From Arachidicoccus rhizosphaerae (GTDB lineage: Bacteria; Bacteroidota; Bacteroidia; Chitinophagales; Chitinophagaceae): 64,000 bases of DNA. The notes under the pieces are model-generated. The model ran no database searches, was not told the DNA's origin, and saw only the letters and a list, made by a program, of their open reading frames with translations. Below are positions 1 through 9,837 of the stretch, in pieces. Position 1 is the stretch's first letter. Each line of letters begins with the position of its first letter. Where the stretch lies: positions 1-64,000 of the forward strand of contig NZ_FNQY01000013.1 of NCBI RefSeq assembly GCF_900107765.1. The letters are read 5' to 3'. The position numbers and the translations under genes were made by a program.

Positions 1-74
1 GATGACGTTGATAGGCTATAGATGTAAAGGTGGTAACATCAAAGTCGAGTAGTACTAATTGCCCGTAAGCTTTA
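1..74 (+). rRNA. rrl: 23S rRNA, 3' end (partial)
   Basis: The first ~74 bases match the conserved 3' end of bacterial 23S rRNA, including the stretch around GTCGAGTAGTACTAATTG and the closing GCCCGTAAGC. The gene begins outside the window. A 5S gene follows on the same strand after ~120 bases, as in an ordinary rRNA operon. The exact 3' end is approximate. Confidence 0.93.
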
Positions 75-194
75 TTTTTTAAATCTATATTTACTTCTGA
101 AATGGTAGGTATAGTTGCTCTTATGAGCTTTTCCAATATGACCTTATTTAAGTGTGTGATACCAAGAAGTATCCGAAGACAGCACACGACCTTT

Positions 195-309
195 TTATGG
201 TGGTTATTCCGAGGGTCTTCACCTCTTCCCATACCGAACAGAGTAGTTAAACCCCTCATGGCCGATGGTACTTGGGTATTATCCCTGGGAGAGTAGGTAG
301 CTGCCATAT
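195..309 (+). rRNA. rrf: 5S rRNA
   Basis: The sequence has the conserved 5S core: CCATACCGAACAG (loop B/C region), a TTAAACCC segment, GCCGATGGTACT, and GGGAGAGTAGGTAGCTGCC at the 3' side. The ends were set by pairing TATGG at 196-200 with CCATA at 304-308. It lies ~120 bases behind the 23S 3' end and is followed at once by a rho-independent terminator, so it closes the rRNA operon. Confidence 0.95.
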
Positions 310-316
310 TTATTTT

Positions 317-352
317 AAAAGTCTCAATAAGCAATTATTGAGACTTTTTTTA
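317..352 (+). terminator. rRNA operon terminator
   Basis: A perfect stem (AAAGTCTCAATAA with TTATTGAGACTTT, loop GCAA) is followed by a run of T. This is a textbook rho-independent terminator directly behind the 5S gene. The ~270 bases between it and the next gene hold nothing I recognise. Confidence 0.92.
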
Positions 353-621
353 TGCACATAGATCAAGGCTGAATAACAGCTTTTGATGGAACCGAACCAT
401 CTGAGAATCAGCTGAGGAAAATACTAAGGCACTGGTTTTTACCAGGCAGAATCCTTTTACCGGAATCTATTTTGAACCGAAATACCGAAAATTGTTAGCT
501 TTAAATGGATAACTTCGTTTATTTACGGATTAAGGATAACTATTTCTAGTAGATGATGTTTCTTTGAGGCAGATACTTTTGGGAATAGATCATAGGGTAT
601 ACGGATCGAAAAAAGGTAAAA

Positions 622-1440
622 ATGCACAAACAGAGTCCTATAGCGCTTTCCTGTTATTATAAAAGTAGTCGTGAAGGAGAAAATTATGTGGCGGATGATA
701 TCCTGCAACTTCAACTGTCTGGGTCTCTTATTCTTTATGACGGCAAGAAGGCCTATCCCAGCACTACAGGAGGCCTGAGGCTGGTGAGAAGAAACCGGCT
801 GATGAAATATTTTAAGGAGCCCGAAAAAAATCTTCCTTTTGAGTCTCTGTCTATCCATTTTGACTTGGATTTTCTGAAGACCTTTGCCCTGGAGTATCCT
901 GTTGCCAGTGCCGTATATGGTAAGACGCAGGATCCTGTTATTGATCTGAAGACAAACCCCCTGATGGAGGGGTACCTAAATTCTATCCTGGACTTTGAAA
1001 AGACAGACGCATTAAAAGATCCGGTGATGGCAGAAGCCAAGCTCCGGGAAGGACTATTATTGATATTGAAAAGCAATCCGGAACTAACCGCTGTATTATT
1101 TGACTTTTCAACGCCTTATAAAATTGGTCTTCGTGAATTTATGGAAGAAAATTACGTTTTTAATGTAAAAATTGACCGCTTTGCTTATTTAACAGGAAGA
1201 AGTCTGGCTGCGTTTAAAAGAGATTTTCAATTGGAATTCGGGATGTCCCCACGCAGATGGCTGACACAAAGAAGACTGGAACAGGCCTATAAATTATTAT
1301 CAACTCCGGAGTTGTCGGTTTCAGATATTTATATGGATCTGGGTTTTGAAGATCTGTCTCATTTTTCCCATGCGTTCAAAACAAAGTATGGCGTGGCACC
1401 CACGCATTTCCAAAAATCCATTCATTCCCCGGCTCATTAA
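622..1440 (+). CDS. AraC-family transcriptional regulator
   Basis: This 272-residue DNA-binding regulator has its AraC-type double helix-turn-helix in the last ~100 residues. The first helix pair is in the region FAYLTGRSLAAFKRDF. The second contains the typical LSVSDIYMDLGFEDLSHFSHAFKTKYG signature, broken here by my spacing as LSVSDIYMDLGFED and LSHFSHAFKTKYG, and is followed by a G-x-x-P-x-x-F/R ending. The N-terminal half is the variable effector part and gives no ligand clue. The aldehyde dehydrogenase gene begins ~165 bases downstream on the same strand, so control of that gene, perhaps in response to an aldehyde, is a reasonable inference. The ATG start at 622 gives the full domain. 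Confidence 0.9.
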   Translation: MHKQSPIALSCYYKSSREGENYVADDILQLQLSGSLILYDGKKAYPSTTGGLRLVRRNRLMKYFKEPEKNLPFESLSIHFDLDFLKTFALEYPVASAVYGKTQDPVIDLKTNPLMEGYLNSILDFEKTDALKDPVMAEAKLREGLLLILKSNPELTAVLFDFSTPYKIGLREFMEENYVFNVKIDRFAYLTGRSLAAFKRDFQLEFGMSPRRWLTQRRLEQAYKLLSTPELSVSDIYMDLGFEDLSHFSHAFKTKYGVAPTHFQKSIHSPAH

Positions 1441-1604
1441 GATATTCAGATTAAGTGGCTTGCTAATCGTTAATGCTGGATGGTTAGGAATATTTGGCTT
1501 CCTCCAAGAGAAAGACTGAGCTTTTCAGGCAAGTAAATTTGAGCTTTTAAGACAAGTTGATTCATTTGCTGCGTTTTAATTTTGCATTTATAAATGTAAA
1601 TAAA

Positions 1605-3026
1605 ATGGAAAAGATCAATCAACAGTACATCGGTGGTGCATGGACCCCTTCCACCGGTACGGAATGGATAAAAATGGTAAATCCCGCTACGAGTGAAGTA
1701 TTTGGGGAAGCCTTAATGGGAACCGAATGTGATGTGATAGCAGCTATAGGCGCTGCAAAAAATGCGTTTGCTGCATTTTCTGGGACTTCGGTTGCAGAAC
1801 GGAAGAGGTACCTACAAAATTTACATGATGCCCTTATTGAAAGAATAGAGGAATTGAAAGCAGCTACCATTGAAGAATACGGCGCTACGACCACAAGAGC
1901 TGAGTGGTCCAACCGTTACGCCGCGGATATTTTCCTTCAGTTCAAACGTCTTGTTGATCATTTTCAATTTGAACGGGAAATAGGCAAATCTAAATTAGTC
2001 ATGACGCCCATTGGCGTGAACGCTATTATGACCTCCTGGAATTCTAATGCAGGCTCTATATGTGTAAAACTGGCAGCTTCTATTGCAGCGGGTTGCACGG
2101 TAGTTATAAAGCCCAGTGAATGGAGCTGCCTACAGACCAGGATACTCACCGAGGCGTTTGATAAAGCAGGGTTACCGCCAGGTGTGATTAATGTTATCAA
2201 TGGTCGTGGCGAGATGATGGGTGAAATCTTATCTACGCATCCCGATATTGCAACACTTAGTTTTACCGGTTCTACGGCGGTGGGTAAAATAATCGCTAGG
2301 AATGCCGTAGAGACCATGAAACGAATGACACTTGAATTAAGCGGCAAGTCTCCGCATATCATTTTGGATGATGCTGATCTTGATAAAGCGACCACCCTTG
2401 CAATAAATGCCTGTTTTATGAATAGCGGACAGGCTTGTATTGCGGGTTCAAGATTATTGGTTCCGGCCCGGCTGATGACAAAGGTGGCGTCGATGCTGAA
2501 GGATAAAGTATCCGCCTTGCAGGTTGGTTTACCTACCCATCCCGGGACTTTTATTGGTCCCATGGCGAGCCAAAAGCAATACGACCGCATTCAGCAGTAT
2601 ATACGAACAGGCATACAGCAGGGCGCTACATTGTTAGTAGGCGGTGAAGGAAAACCGGATGGCCTTGAAGCGGGTTTTTTTGTGAAGCCGACGGTTTTTA
2701 TCCACGCCACCCCGGAAATGGTTATTGTAAAAGAAGAAATATTCGGACCGGTACTGACTGTATTGTCCTATGAAACGCAGCAGGAGGCCATTGCACTGGC
2801 CAATGATACGGATTATGGGTTACAGGCCTATGTAAGTGCTTCAGATACCCTGAGAGCTGAGAAAGTGGCGCGACAAATTAATGCCGGACGCGTCTCGATA
2901 AATACCCTTTGGCATGATGCAGAGGCTCCTTTCGGTGGCTTTAAACAATCCGGTGTGGGCAGAGAAGGCGGCGTATTCGGGCTGGAAGCCCTTTTGGAAC
3001 CTAAGGTGATATTAAAAGAAGGATAA
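1605..3026 (+). CDS. NAD(P)-dependent aldehyde dehydrogenase
   Basis: The 473-residue protein has the length of the ALDH superfamily. It oxidises an aldehyde to the acid with NAD(P)+ in the cytoplasm. The N-terminal YIGGAW motif is followed by the cofactor-domain segments VVIKPSEW and SFTGSTAVGK. The catalytic glutamate lies in LELSGKSP, the catalytic cysteine in NSGQACIAGSR, and the C-terminal EIFGPVL and PFGGFKQSGVGREGG motifs are present. I chose the ATG at 1605 because family members start just before the YIGG motif; the frame stays open to a TTG at 1557, but that adds a non-homologous leader. The substrate cannot be told from sequence. The AraC gene upstream is the probable regulator (inference). 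Confidence 0.93.
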   Translation: MEKINQQYIGGAWTPSTGTEWIKMVNPATSEVFGEALMGTECDVIAAIGAAKNAFAAFSGTSVAERKRYLQNLHDALIERIEELKAATIEEYGATTTRAEWSNRYAADIFLQFKRLVDHFQFEREIGKSKLVMTPIGVNAIMTSWNSNAGSICVKLAASIAAGCTVVIKPSEWSCLQTRILTEAFDKAGLPPGVINVINGRGEMMGEILSTHPDIATLSFTGSTAVGKIIARNAVETMKRMTLELSGKSPHIILDDADLDKATTLAINACFMNSGQACIAGSRLLVPARLMTKVASMLKDKVSALQVGLPTHPGTFIGPMASQKQYDRIQQYIRTGIQQGATLLVGGEGKPDGLEAGFFVKPTVFIHATPEMVIVKEEIFGPVLTVLSYETQQEAIALANDTDYGLQAYVSASDTLRAEKVARQINAGRVSINTLWHDAEAPFGGFKQSGVGREGGVFGLEALLEPKVILKEG

Positions 3027-3149
3027 CAATGACCGGTTTCAGATAGCGGATAGTGGCAGCGGTTTTTTGAATGACCAGTGCCGCTCCCTGCTGTGAGAAG
3101 CGTCTTTATACCATAAGAAGTGTTCTGAGAGTTGTTTATTTTTTGGATG

Positions 3150-3749
3150 TTATTTTTTCAGGATGCCTGACTGAACACTTTGTTCGATTACGGATTGGAC
3201 GTAGTGATCAATGGTAGTGGAACAGCAGGCATGCACATTTTGTATTTCCAGCACCTTTTGGTGTTGAACGTTATATTCCTGCCAGGTGCCGCCCTGGTTG
3301 GATGCGTTTTGTAAGAGCGGTTCCAACCGGTCCATGGACCGGGCAAATTTGGCTTCATAGGTCTGCCTGGCCTCAAATTCTTCCCAGATAGCTTTCAATT
3401 CCTCCGCCTGCTCGTCAGGAAGCATGCCGAATATACGGTCGGCAGCTAAGGATTCCTCGGCTGTATTGGTATGGTTTTTAGCGGCATCAAAAATAAAAGT
3501 GTCACCTGCATCGATCTCTACCAGGTCATGAATCAGCAGCATTTTAAGGACTTTAAGGATGTCTATAGGCTGATCGGCATGATTGGATAAAATAAGAGCC
3601 ATTACAGCTAAATGCCAGCTGTGTTCCGCATCATTTTCTCTTCGGTTACTATTGAATAGTTTTGTTCTGCGTTCAATATATTTGAGTTTATCAATTTCCT
3701 TGATGAACGCAATTTGTTGTAATAGATCGGGAGATATGGATGATTCCAT
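3150..3749 (-). CDS. HD-domain phosphohydrolase (YfbR/5'-nucleotidase-like)
   Basis: The ~200-residue cytoplasmic protein has the metal-binding HD pattern. An R-x-x-D-A-E-H-S-W-H segment supplies the first histidine. LLIHDLVEIDAGDT supplies the HD pair and the following E and GD seen in YfbR-like 5'-deoxynucleotidases and related HD proteins. Such enzymes remove phosphate from nucleoside monophosphates, but the substrate here is unproven. The start at 3749 gives MESSISPDLLQQ; the frame is open to 3809, but the extra 20 residues look unrelated. It is convergent with the aldehyde dehydrogenase gene, with ~120 bases between them. Confidence 0.82.
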   Translation of the reverse strand: MESSISPDLLQQIAFIKEIDKLKYIERRTKLFNSNRRENDAEHSWHLAVMALILSNHADQPIDILKVLKMLLIHDLVEIDAGDTFIFDAAKNHTNTAEESLAADRIFGMLPDEQAEELKAIWEEFEARQTYEAKFARSMDRLEPLLQNASNQGGTWQEYNVQHQKVLEIQNVHACCSTTIDHYVQSVIEQSVQSGILKK

Positions 3750-3912
3750 GATTGTTTTATTAAAGGTAATGCAATATTTGATGATAGATGTTCCATGTGG
3801 ATAGGACAAATGTAGTGTATCTTATGTTTGATCCTGTTTTATTGGAGATTTGTTTAGCATCCTGCTGAATACTACTTACCTGAATAAATAGAACAAGTGG
3901 CGTTTTATTGGG

Positions 3913-4080
3913 CAAACGTTTGACTGACAGAATTGCTGGTTTTAAATATATATTTGAAGTACAGGAATTTAAGTATGATGAGGTATAATTGCCGGACCAG
4001 TGGCTTATGTACTGTTTTATCCTGACAGGAGTATTATGAATAAGGTATAAAGCGGGATTTTATTTATCAGGCAATCGATT
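3913..4080. promoter_or_regulatory. LacI-type palindromes upstream of glycoside hydrolase gene
   Basis: The gap 3750-4111 holds two short CG-centred palindromes, CAAACGTTTG at 3913-3922 and AATCGATT at 4073-4080. The second lies ~30 bases before the glycoside hydrolase start. CG-centred palindromes of this kind are the usual form of LacI/GalR-family operators. No such regulator is adjacent; the only LacI-family gene in the window is at 52,257. Function is inference from shape and place only. Confidence 0.3.
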
Positions 4081-4111
4081 CGTTTCAAATATAATTTATC
4101 AGTATTTATTT

Positions 4112-7100
4112 ATGAGTAGAAAAAAAGACTTTACCGGTTTTTATGTAAACAAATGTTCGTTAAATATGCATTGGACGGGTTGTAGGCGAGGCTATTGTTT
4201 GGGGATTTTAATTTTGCTGTTGTTATTTGCAGATATGGGTAAGGCGCAGCTGTCAGGTAAGTCGGCGTCGTCACAGTCGACTTTGACGCCCGACTTTAAA
4301 GTCGCAGAGCGGCCATGGACAGATAGCCTGGGCAACCACCGTCTGGTGCTGCTAGTAGACCGTAAAGGTGGATCAAGCGACGCTGTGGCTGTACGGGTAA
4401 GGTGGCGCCGAAGGGACCAAAACGCTGACAAGAAAGTCCTGATCGTTACAGACAGTGCTGGCAGGCAGATTAAAAACATTTTTGTCAATCATATTGACCG
4501 GGAAGACGGAAGCTTTTTGTTTGAGCCGATCAGCGGGCAGGGAAAATATTATGTTTATTATATGCCCTGGTCGGGTCATAAATGGGAAGGTGGTTTTGAG
4601 GGAGATTATTTGCGTCATCAGCCCATGGCAGATCAGCGGTGGCTAGCGCAACTGGGCAAGGATAGCGTCCGCAAGCAAATGATGATGGCCAGCAATCTGG
4701 CTATCGAGGCTAGAACAGCTTTTGATAGTTTTTACCCGATGGAAGTCATAGCGACTCAAAAGGAGTCCGGCGAGCTGACTCATAAATACAAGAGCGCTTT
4801 TTTACTTTTTCCGGAAGACCGTAGTCATCCCATCAAGATGCTGGATGATTTACCCTTTCGATGGATTAAAAAAGGTCCTTACAGGACTGATGGGGCACAA
4901 AACACCGCTTTTAATATCTCCGCCGATCAAAACGAATATTATGTGTTTCAGGTTGGCGTATATGCAAGCAGAGAAAAGGTGCGGGATTTACGCATAAATT
5001 ACAAAAATGCCCCCTTTAAACTGAACTGTTTTAATACCGGAGGTATCGACAGTAAGGGCCAGCCATTTTTTAAACAGGTAGATGTCTCGCTGGGTCATAT
5101 CCAGCCTTTGTGGTTTGGTATTGATATACCCAAATCTGCAAAACCAGGCACTTATCCCTTTATTGTTCAGATAACTGATGGGGACGGTCACACGCAGGAA
5201 GTAAGAATTCAGTTAAAAATTAATGGTCATCTGTTACAAGACAGGGGCGACAGTGAACCCTGGCGCTTATCCAGGCTAAGGTGGCTAAATTCTAGAATAG
5301 GTATTGATAGCCTGAATACCCGGGAAACCGCGCCGTTAGTAGCGGATCAAAAAAGCGGAACCGTCAAAGCCGGCAGTGCAACGGTAAAGCTGGATACTTA
5401 CGGATTCCCGAAGCAAATCCTTATCGGAAACCAACAGCTGCTGACCGCACCCATCGCTTTTAACCTTGCCCAAGAGCTGGGGGCAGACGCATCCCAGCGG
5501 TTGCCCGAGGTGGGTAAGCTACATTTTACTACTGTGAAACCGGGCCTTATAAGTTGGGAAAATACCAGAGAAAACGAGGCACTGCGTATTGGCTATGAAG
5601 GTAGCATGGAATCGGATGGATACCTGCGGTATAAAATTGTGCTGAAGGCCAAAAAAGAGGTTCACTTCAAAGATATAAGTCTGGATATCCCGGTGGATAA
5701 GCAGCATGCGAAGTATTTTATGGGTATGGGCAGTGGGAAGCCTTTTGGCAGAAACGGCGGTTATCTGCCAAAATCTTATGACTGGAAATGGTCGGGGCCG
5801 CAGAATGCTTATTGGATCGGGGACTATAATGCTGGTATTTATTGCAAATTGCTGGGAGCCAGCTATGATGGCCCCATGCTGAATCTGTATCATCCGGCGC
5901 CACCGCCCAGTTGGTATAATAATAACAAAGGAGGTTTTAAAATTCGTACGGTAGCAACGCAAGCGGGGCAAACAGCGGTCATTGCCTCGGCCTTTACCTC
6001 TGCTTTTCATTTACAAAAAGACAGTACGCTCACCTTCTCCTTCTGCTTACTACTTACCCCCGTTAAAAAGTTAAATACGGAAAGCCAGTTCGCCAACAGG
6101 TATTACCAGAATTACGGCAACCCTTATCCACCGGCTGAAGACATCAAGGCGGGAGTGGGGGTGATCAATGTTCATCATGCTAACCGGGTTAATCCTTATA
6201 TCAATTATCCATTTGTAAGAGCGGATAGCATGCGTGCTTTTGTGGATCTGTATCATCAGCAAGGCGTTAAAACGAAGATCTATTATACGATACGGGAGCT
6301 TTCTGACCAGTGTACAGAAATCTGGGCCCTGCGCAGTCTGGGCACTGAAATATTCAGCGATGGTCAAGGGGGCGGATACCCCTGGCTTAGGGAGCATTTG
6401 GTCAATCATTATGATGTTCAGTGGTTTACGCCTATTGATGGGTATGAGGCCTGTGATGCGGCTATTAAAACCAGTGAGAACTCCAGGTGGTATAACTATT
6501 ATGTGGAAGGCTTAAGGTGGCTGGTGCAAAATGTGGGAATAGATGGGCTATACCTGGATGATGTAGCCTACGATCGGGACATGCTAAAAAGAATGCGTAA
6601 AGTAATGGATATGGTAAAGCCCGGTTGCATGATTGATCTGCATTCTAATACGGACTTTTCTAAAGGGCCTGCTACTCAATACACTGAATTTTTTCCCTAT
6701 ATTAATAAATTATGGTTCGGAGAGAATTTTCATTATGAGGACATGCAACCGGACAACTGGATGGTGGAGACTTCCGGCATACCCTTTGGCTTGATGGGCG
6801 ATATGCTGTTCAGCGGAGGCAACCCATGGCGTGGCCTGGTATATGGTATGACCAGCAGGGACGGCTGGCCGACGGACGGCAAATTGTGTAATCCGAAACC
6901 TATATGGGAGGAACTGGACCGTTTCGGAATAAAAAATGCGGCCATGCATGGCTATTGGGAACCTGATGCGGCGGTGATTACGGATAATAAAAAAGTGCTG
7001 GCCACCGCTTACAGTCATGGCCAAAAGGTGCTGATTGCACTGGCCAGCTGGGACAGTACCACTCAGCATGTGTCTTTGAAAATCAACTGGAAGACTTTAG

Positions 7101-7228
7101 CAGTGACACCAAGACAGGTAAAGCTTATCGCAAGGCCAATTCAGGATTTTCAAAAGGAAGCCGTTTTTGAGGACACATCAACTATAGAAGTAGCTCCCGG
7201 CAGGGGCTGGCTACTTGAACTTGAATAA
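4112..7228 (+). CDS. Large secreted glycoside hydrolase-like protein (GH123/DUF6067-like)
   Basis: The 1038-residue protein has a hydrophobic export segment at about residues 29-46 (LGILILLLLFADMGKAQ). The middle contains beta-rich modules, including the KPGTYPFIVQITDGDG segment and the RLSRLRWLNS motif. I associate these with the DUF6067/GH123-like family of Bacteroidota glycan-degrading proteins. A TIM-barrel-like part follows. The GIDGLYLDDVAYDRDM segment near residue 810 carries an Asp pair of the type used at glycosidase active sites, followed by IDLHSNT and a WFGENFHYED segment. The C-terminal ~80 residues look like a beta-sandwich. The target is probably a host or environmental glycan, acting in the periplasm or at the surface. 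The family is moderately sure; the substrate is unknown. Confidence 0.72.
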   Translation: MSRKKDFTGFYVNKCSLNMHWTGCRRGYCLGILILLLLFADMGKAQLSGKSASSQSTLTPDFKVAERPWTDSLGNHRLVLLVDRKGGSSDAVAVRVRWRRRDQNADKKVLIVTDSAGRQIKNIFVNHIDREDGSFLFEPISGQGKYYVYYMPWSGHKWEGGFEGDYLRHQPMADQRWLAQLGKDSVRKQMMMASNLAIEARTAFDSFYPMEVIATQKESGELTHKYKSAFLLFPEDRSHPIKMLDDLPFRWIKKGPYRTDGAQNTAFNISADQNEYYVFQVGVYASREKVRDLRINYKNAPFKLNCFNTGGIDSKGQPFFKQVDVSLGHIQPLWFGIDIPKSAKPGTYPFIVQITDGDGHTQEVRIQLKINGHLLQDRGDSEPWRLSRLRWLNSRIGIDSLNTRETAPLVADQKSGTVKAGSATVKLDTYGFPKQILIGNQQLLTAPIAFNLAQELGADASQRLPEVGKLHFTTVKPGLISWENTRENEALRIGYEGSMESDGYLRYKIVLKAKKEVHFKDISLDIPVDKQHAKYFMGMGSGKPFGRNGGYLPKSYDWKWSGPQNAYWIGDYNAGIYCKLLGASYDGPMLNLYHPAPPPSWYNNNKGGFKIRTVATQAGQTAVIASAFTSAFHLQKDSTLTFSFCLLLTPVKKLNTESQFANRYYQNYGNPYPPAEDIKAGVGVINVHHANRVNPYINYPFVRADSMRAFVDLYHQQGVKTKIYYTIRELSDQCTEIWALRSLGTEIFSDGQGGGYPWLREHLVNHYDVQWFTPIDGYEACDAAIKTSENSRWYNYYVEGLRWLVQNVGIDGLYLDDVAYDRDMLKRMRKVMDMVKPGCMIDLHSNTDFSKGPATQYTEFFPYINKLWFGENFHYEDMQPDNWMVETSGIPFGLMGDMLFSGGNPWRGLVYGMTSRDGWPTDGKLCNPKPIWEELDRFGIKNAAMHGYWEPDAAVITDNKKVLATAYSHGQKVLIALASWDSTTQHVSLKINWKTLAVTPRQVKLIARPIQDFQKEAVFEDTSTIEVAPGRGWLLELE

Positions 7229-7480
7229 CAGCATCATTGAAAGCAGTCCTTGGAACAATATCAGAATAAGGTAGTAAATGGGCATTGAGTGCCAGATACC
7301 GGAAACGCACAGTTTTAGTATACTGAAAAATTGAAAAGCTATACTTGGGAATTTCCATAAAGGCATATGAAGGTAGTGGTTCTGATCGCAATCCTTAACT
7401 GTTTTGCTATTATTATTGTACGTGAAATAGGCCAATAATTGGGAGGCTATTTTAAAGTGATGCCAGTAACACGGAAAAGA

Positions 7481-7528
7481 TAACCCGTAACCCCTATGCT
7501 TTTGAGCAGTAGGAGTTACGGGTTTTTT
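7481..7528 (+). terminator. Hairpin terminator behind glycoside hydrolase gene
   Basis: A 14-bp stem, AACCCGTAACCCCT with AGGAGTTACGGGTT, has one mismatch and is followed by TTTT. It stands ~250 bases behind the glycoside hydrolase stop. The rest of the gap 7229-7744 is AT-rich with no gene I can support, and contains the promoter region of the CotH gene. Confidence 0.7.
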
Positions 7529-7744
7529 AAGTAAATGATTAAATTGTTCCACGGGTTCTTTGTCAAATGAATTTAAATCTTTATTTTGCTAAACGGTCAG
7601 GTATTTTTTTATAAATTATTGATATTCAGTCTGGAATTGTTTACATCTTTTTCCTGGCTGCCGGGTTCAAATCATATCTAGTTTATTGGCCTTTTTATTA
7701 GGTTACAAAAATTAATTTGTTCGGATTTAGTAAAATAAAAATCA

Positions 7745-9292
7745 ATGCGGAAGAATCTCTCTATTGGTTATGCGTGGCTTTTAATGGTTGTAATGGGCTG
7801 TTCCTTAGCTTGCTCTAAAAGCCATACGGATACAACTACTCCGGTAGAACAATCCTCTGACAATGATCTGATTGGTTTTACCTTTAAAAAATCACAGAAC
7901 CCGGGGTTGTGGAACGATATTGAAACCGAAATAAAAAATGACACGGTTTATGCCCATACGCTGGTAGGAACCGATATTACCGGACTTGTGGCGGATTTTG
8001 AGTCAGAAGGTACTTCTGTAAGCGTCAATGGGGTGGAACAAAAAAGTGGCGATACCCGGCAGGACTTTTCCAACCTGGTCAAATATACCGTCACGGCAGA
8101 AAATGGGGACCAGCACACCTATGTCATTAAATTTTTTGATACAGGTATACCGGCAGTATATGTCAATACGAATGGTCAGCCTATTAATAGTAAAGATGAT
8201 TACGTAGATGGAGACATTAAAATTACCGAGGGGCTGGACGGAAAATTACAGTATGAAGGCGTTATGAAAATTAAAGGCAGGGGGAACTCTACCTGGGGAA
8301 TGCCTAAAAAACCCTACCGCATCAAGTTGGATAAAAAATCGGACCTTCTGGGTATGCCTTCTGATAAGAACTGGACCCTGCTGGCTAATTACGGGGATCA
8401 GTCATTACTTCGTAATGAAGTCGCCTTTGAAGTGAGCAGACGCATCGAATTGGAATACACGCCCAGACAGCAATTTGTAGAAATGTTTTTAAATGGAGAG
8501 TATATGGGGAATTATACCCTGACAGAACATGTCAAGGAGGGAAAAGACAGGGTGCCCATTGATGAGGATAACGGTGGTTATATCATAGAAGAAGACGGTT
8601 ATGCAAGTCAGGAACCGTCTCATTTCTTTACATCTAAGGGAATACCCATTACCATAAAATTCCCGGATGAGGATGATATCACAACAGATCAGTATAATTA
8701 TATCAAAGACTATGTAACTTCCTTTGAGACCAGTCTTTTCAGTGCCAGAGGGAGTGATGCAGGCGATTACCAGAAGTACTTTGATCTGAAGAGCTTTGTT
8801 GATTATTATTTGGTCAATGAAATTTGTGACAATCCGGATATGTTATGGAGCATGCGTATGTATAAAAAAAGCAGTCAAGATCCTAAAATATATGTAGGTC
8901 CGGTATGGGACTTTGATTTAGGATTTAATAATGATGTTCGCATTGGCAGAGAAGATGCCCAGGAAAAACTGATGCTGGATTATGCCCATGACCCAAGAGC
9001 CTGGATGGATCAGATTAAACAGGATCCGGCATTTAAGCAAATGGTACGCAGTAAATGGAATAAGGTGAAAGCCAGTCTGCAATCCCTGCCTGATTATCTG
9101 GATGAGAAAAATGATTTAATCAAATACAGTCAGATACCTAATTTTAAACGCTGGGCTGTACTTGGGACTAATATTAACCAGAGCTGGTTTACTGCCAGTA
9201 CGCATCAGGCCTATGTTGATTTTGTTCGGGATTTTTTAGTGAAAAGAATAGCGTGGCTGGACGGGGTGATTAACGGGGCAACCTTTGATTAA
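7745..9292 (+). CDS. CotH-kinase family lipoprotein
   Basis: The 515-residue exported protein is probably lipid-anchored. The signal segment ends in cysteines at 19 and 23, either of which could be the lipidated one. The first ~150 residues form a beta-rich domain. The CotH kinase domain starts near residue 173 with KIKGRGNSTWGMPKKPYRIKLD split around the GNSTW core. Later parts are LLANYGDQSLLRNEVAFE, the MFLNGEYMGNYTLTEHV segment, and VWDFDLGFNND near residue 390, where the metal-binding acidic residues sit. CotH proteins are atypical kinases first known from spore coat protein phosphorylation. In non-sporeforming Bacteroidota their targets are unknown. The start has no strong ribosome site, as is usual in this phylum. 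Confidence 0.88.
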   Translation: MRKNLSIGYAWLLMVVMGCSLACSKSHTDTTTPVEQSSDNDLIGFTFKKSQNPGLWNDIETEIKNDTVYAHTLVGTDITGLVADFESEGTSVSVNGVEQKSGDTRQDFSNLVKYTVTAENGDQHTYVIKFFDTGIPAVYVNTNGQPINSKDDYVDGDIKITEGLDGKLQYEGVMKIKGRGNSTWGMPKKPYRIKLDKKSDLLGMPSDKNWTLLANYGDQSLLRNEVAFEVSRRIELEYTPRQQFVEMFLNGEYMGNYTLTEHVKEGKDRVPIDEDNGGYIIEEDGYASQEPSHFFTSKGIPITIKFPDEDDITTDQYNYIKDYVTSFETSLFSARGSDAGDYQKYFDLKSFVDYYLVNEICDNPDMLWSMRMYKKSSQDPKIYVGPVWDFDLGFNNDVRIGREDAQEKLMLDYAHDPRAWMDQIKQDPAFKQMVRSKWNKVKASLQSLPDYLDEKNDLIKYSQIPNFKRWAVLGTNINQSWFTASTHQAYVDFVRDFLVKRIAWLDGVINGATFD

Positions 9293-9351
9293 AGAAGGAA
9301 CAGATTTATTTTTCTATCTTTATTGAGCATTTCCATGGTCAAATTGGATTT

Positions 9352-9837
9352 TTGATAAAATTTATTTTGGAAAAAAAATCAAGATTTGAGGAACTGATGG
9401 AGAACCCCTTTGATGGCTATGGCTTATTTTTTAAAACCAGGTATAAAAAGGTCAAGCCCGGTAAATTTTCACCAATTATTAGTGCCAATTTGACGAACGA
9501 TTTCACTGTTACACCTTCGACTCAAATAGGATTCAGCCTGTACTTTAAACCGACCTATTCTGACGGTTATTTTACCCATTACGGTCAGGGGAATATTAAT
9601 TTTGCGATCACTCAAAAATTAAAAAATACCAATATTTCCTTGAGCATATCTGGTAATGATGTATTCAAAAATGACCAATACAAAGAAATGGCATTATATC
9701 ATATACATTATTTAGAATCGGGGTATATGGACAGCAGGCAATTTGGCCTGAGCTTCGTTTGGAAATTCGGGAAACAAACCGTTGAAAACAAGAAACAGGA
9801 AAGGCTGGAATCTGATGATTCGAAAGATAGATTGTGA
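9352..9837 (+). pseudogene. C-terminal remnant of a TonB-dependent outer-membrane barrel protein
   Basis: The frame encodes only ~160 residues, but they look like the last strands of an outer-membrane beta-barrel of the OMP_b-brl_3 type. There are alternating aromatic strands (GFSLYFKPTYSDGYF), an SISGNDVFKND segment typical of the barrel end, and a closing FGLSFVWKFGK strand with a charged tail. No signal peptide, carboxypeptidase-like domain or plug is present. The open frame begins right behind the stop of the CotH gene with only a TTG as a possible start. I infer a gene that lost ~80% of its 5' part by deletion. Expression is doubtful. Confidence 0.72.

Noticed and set aside
7211-7552. 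Minus-strand 113-codon frame behind the glycoside hydrolase gene
   Set aside because: It overlaps the end of the real gene, has no domain, and covers the terminator hairpin.
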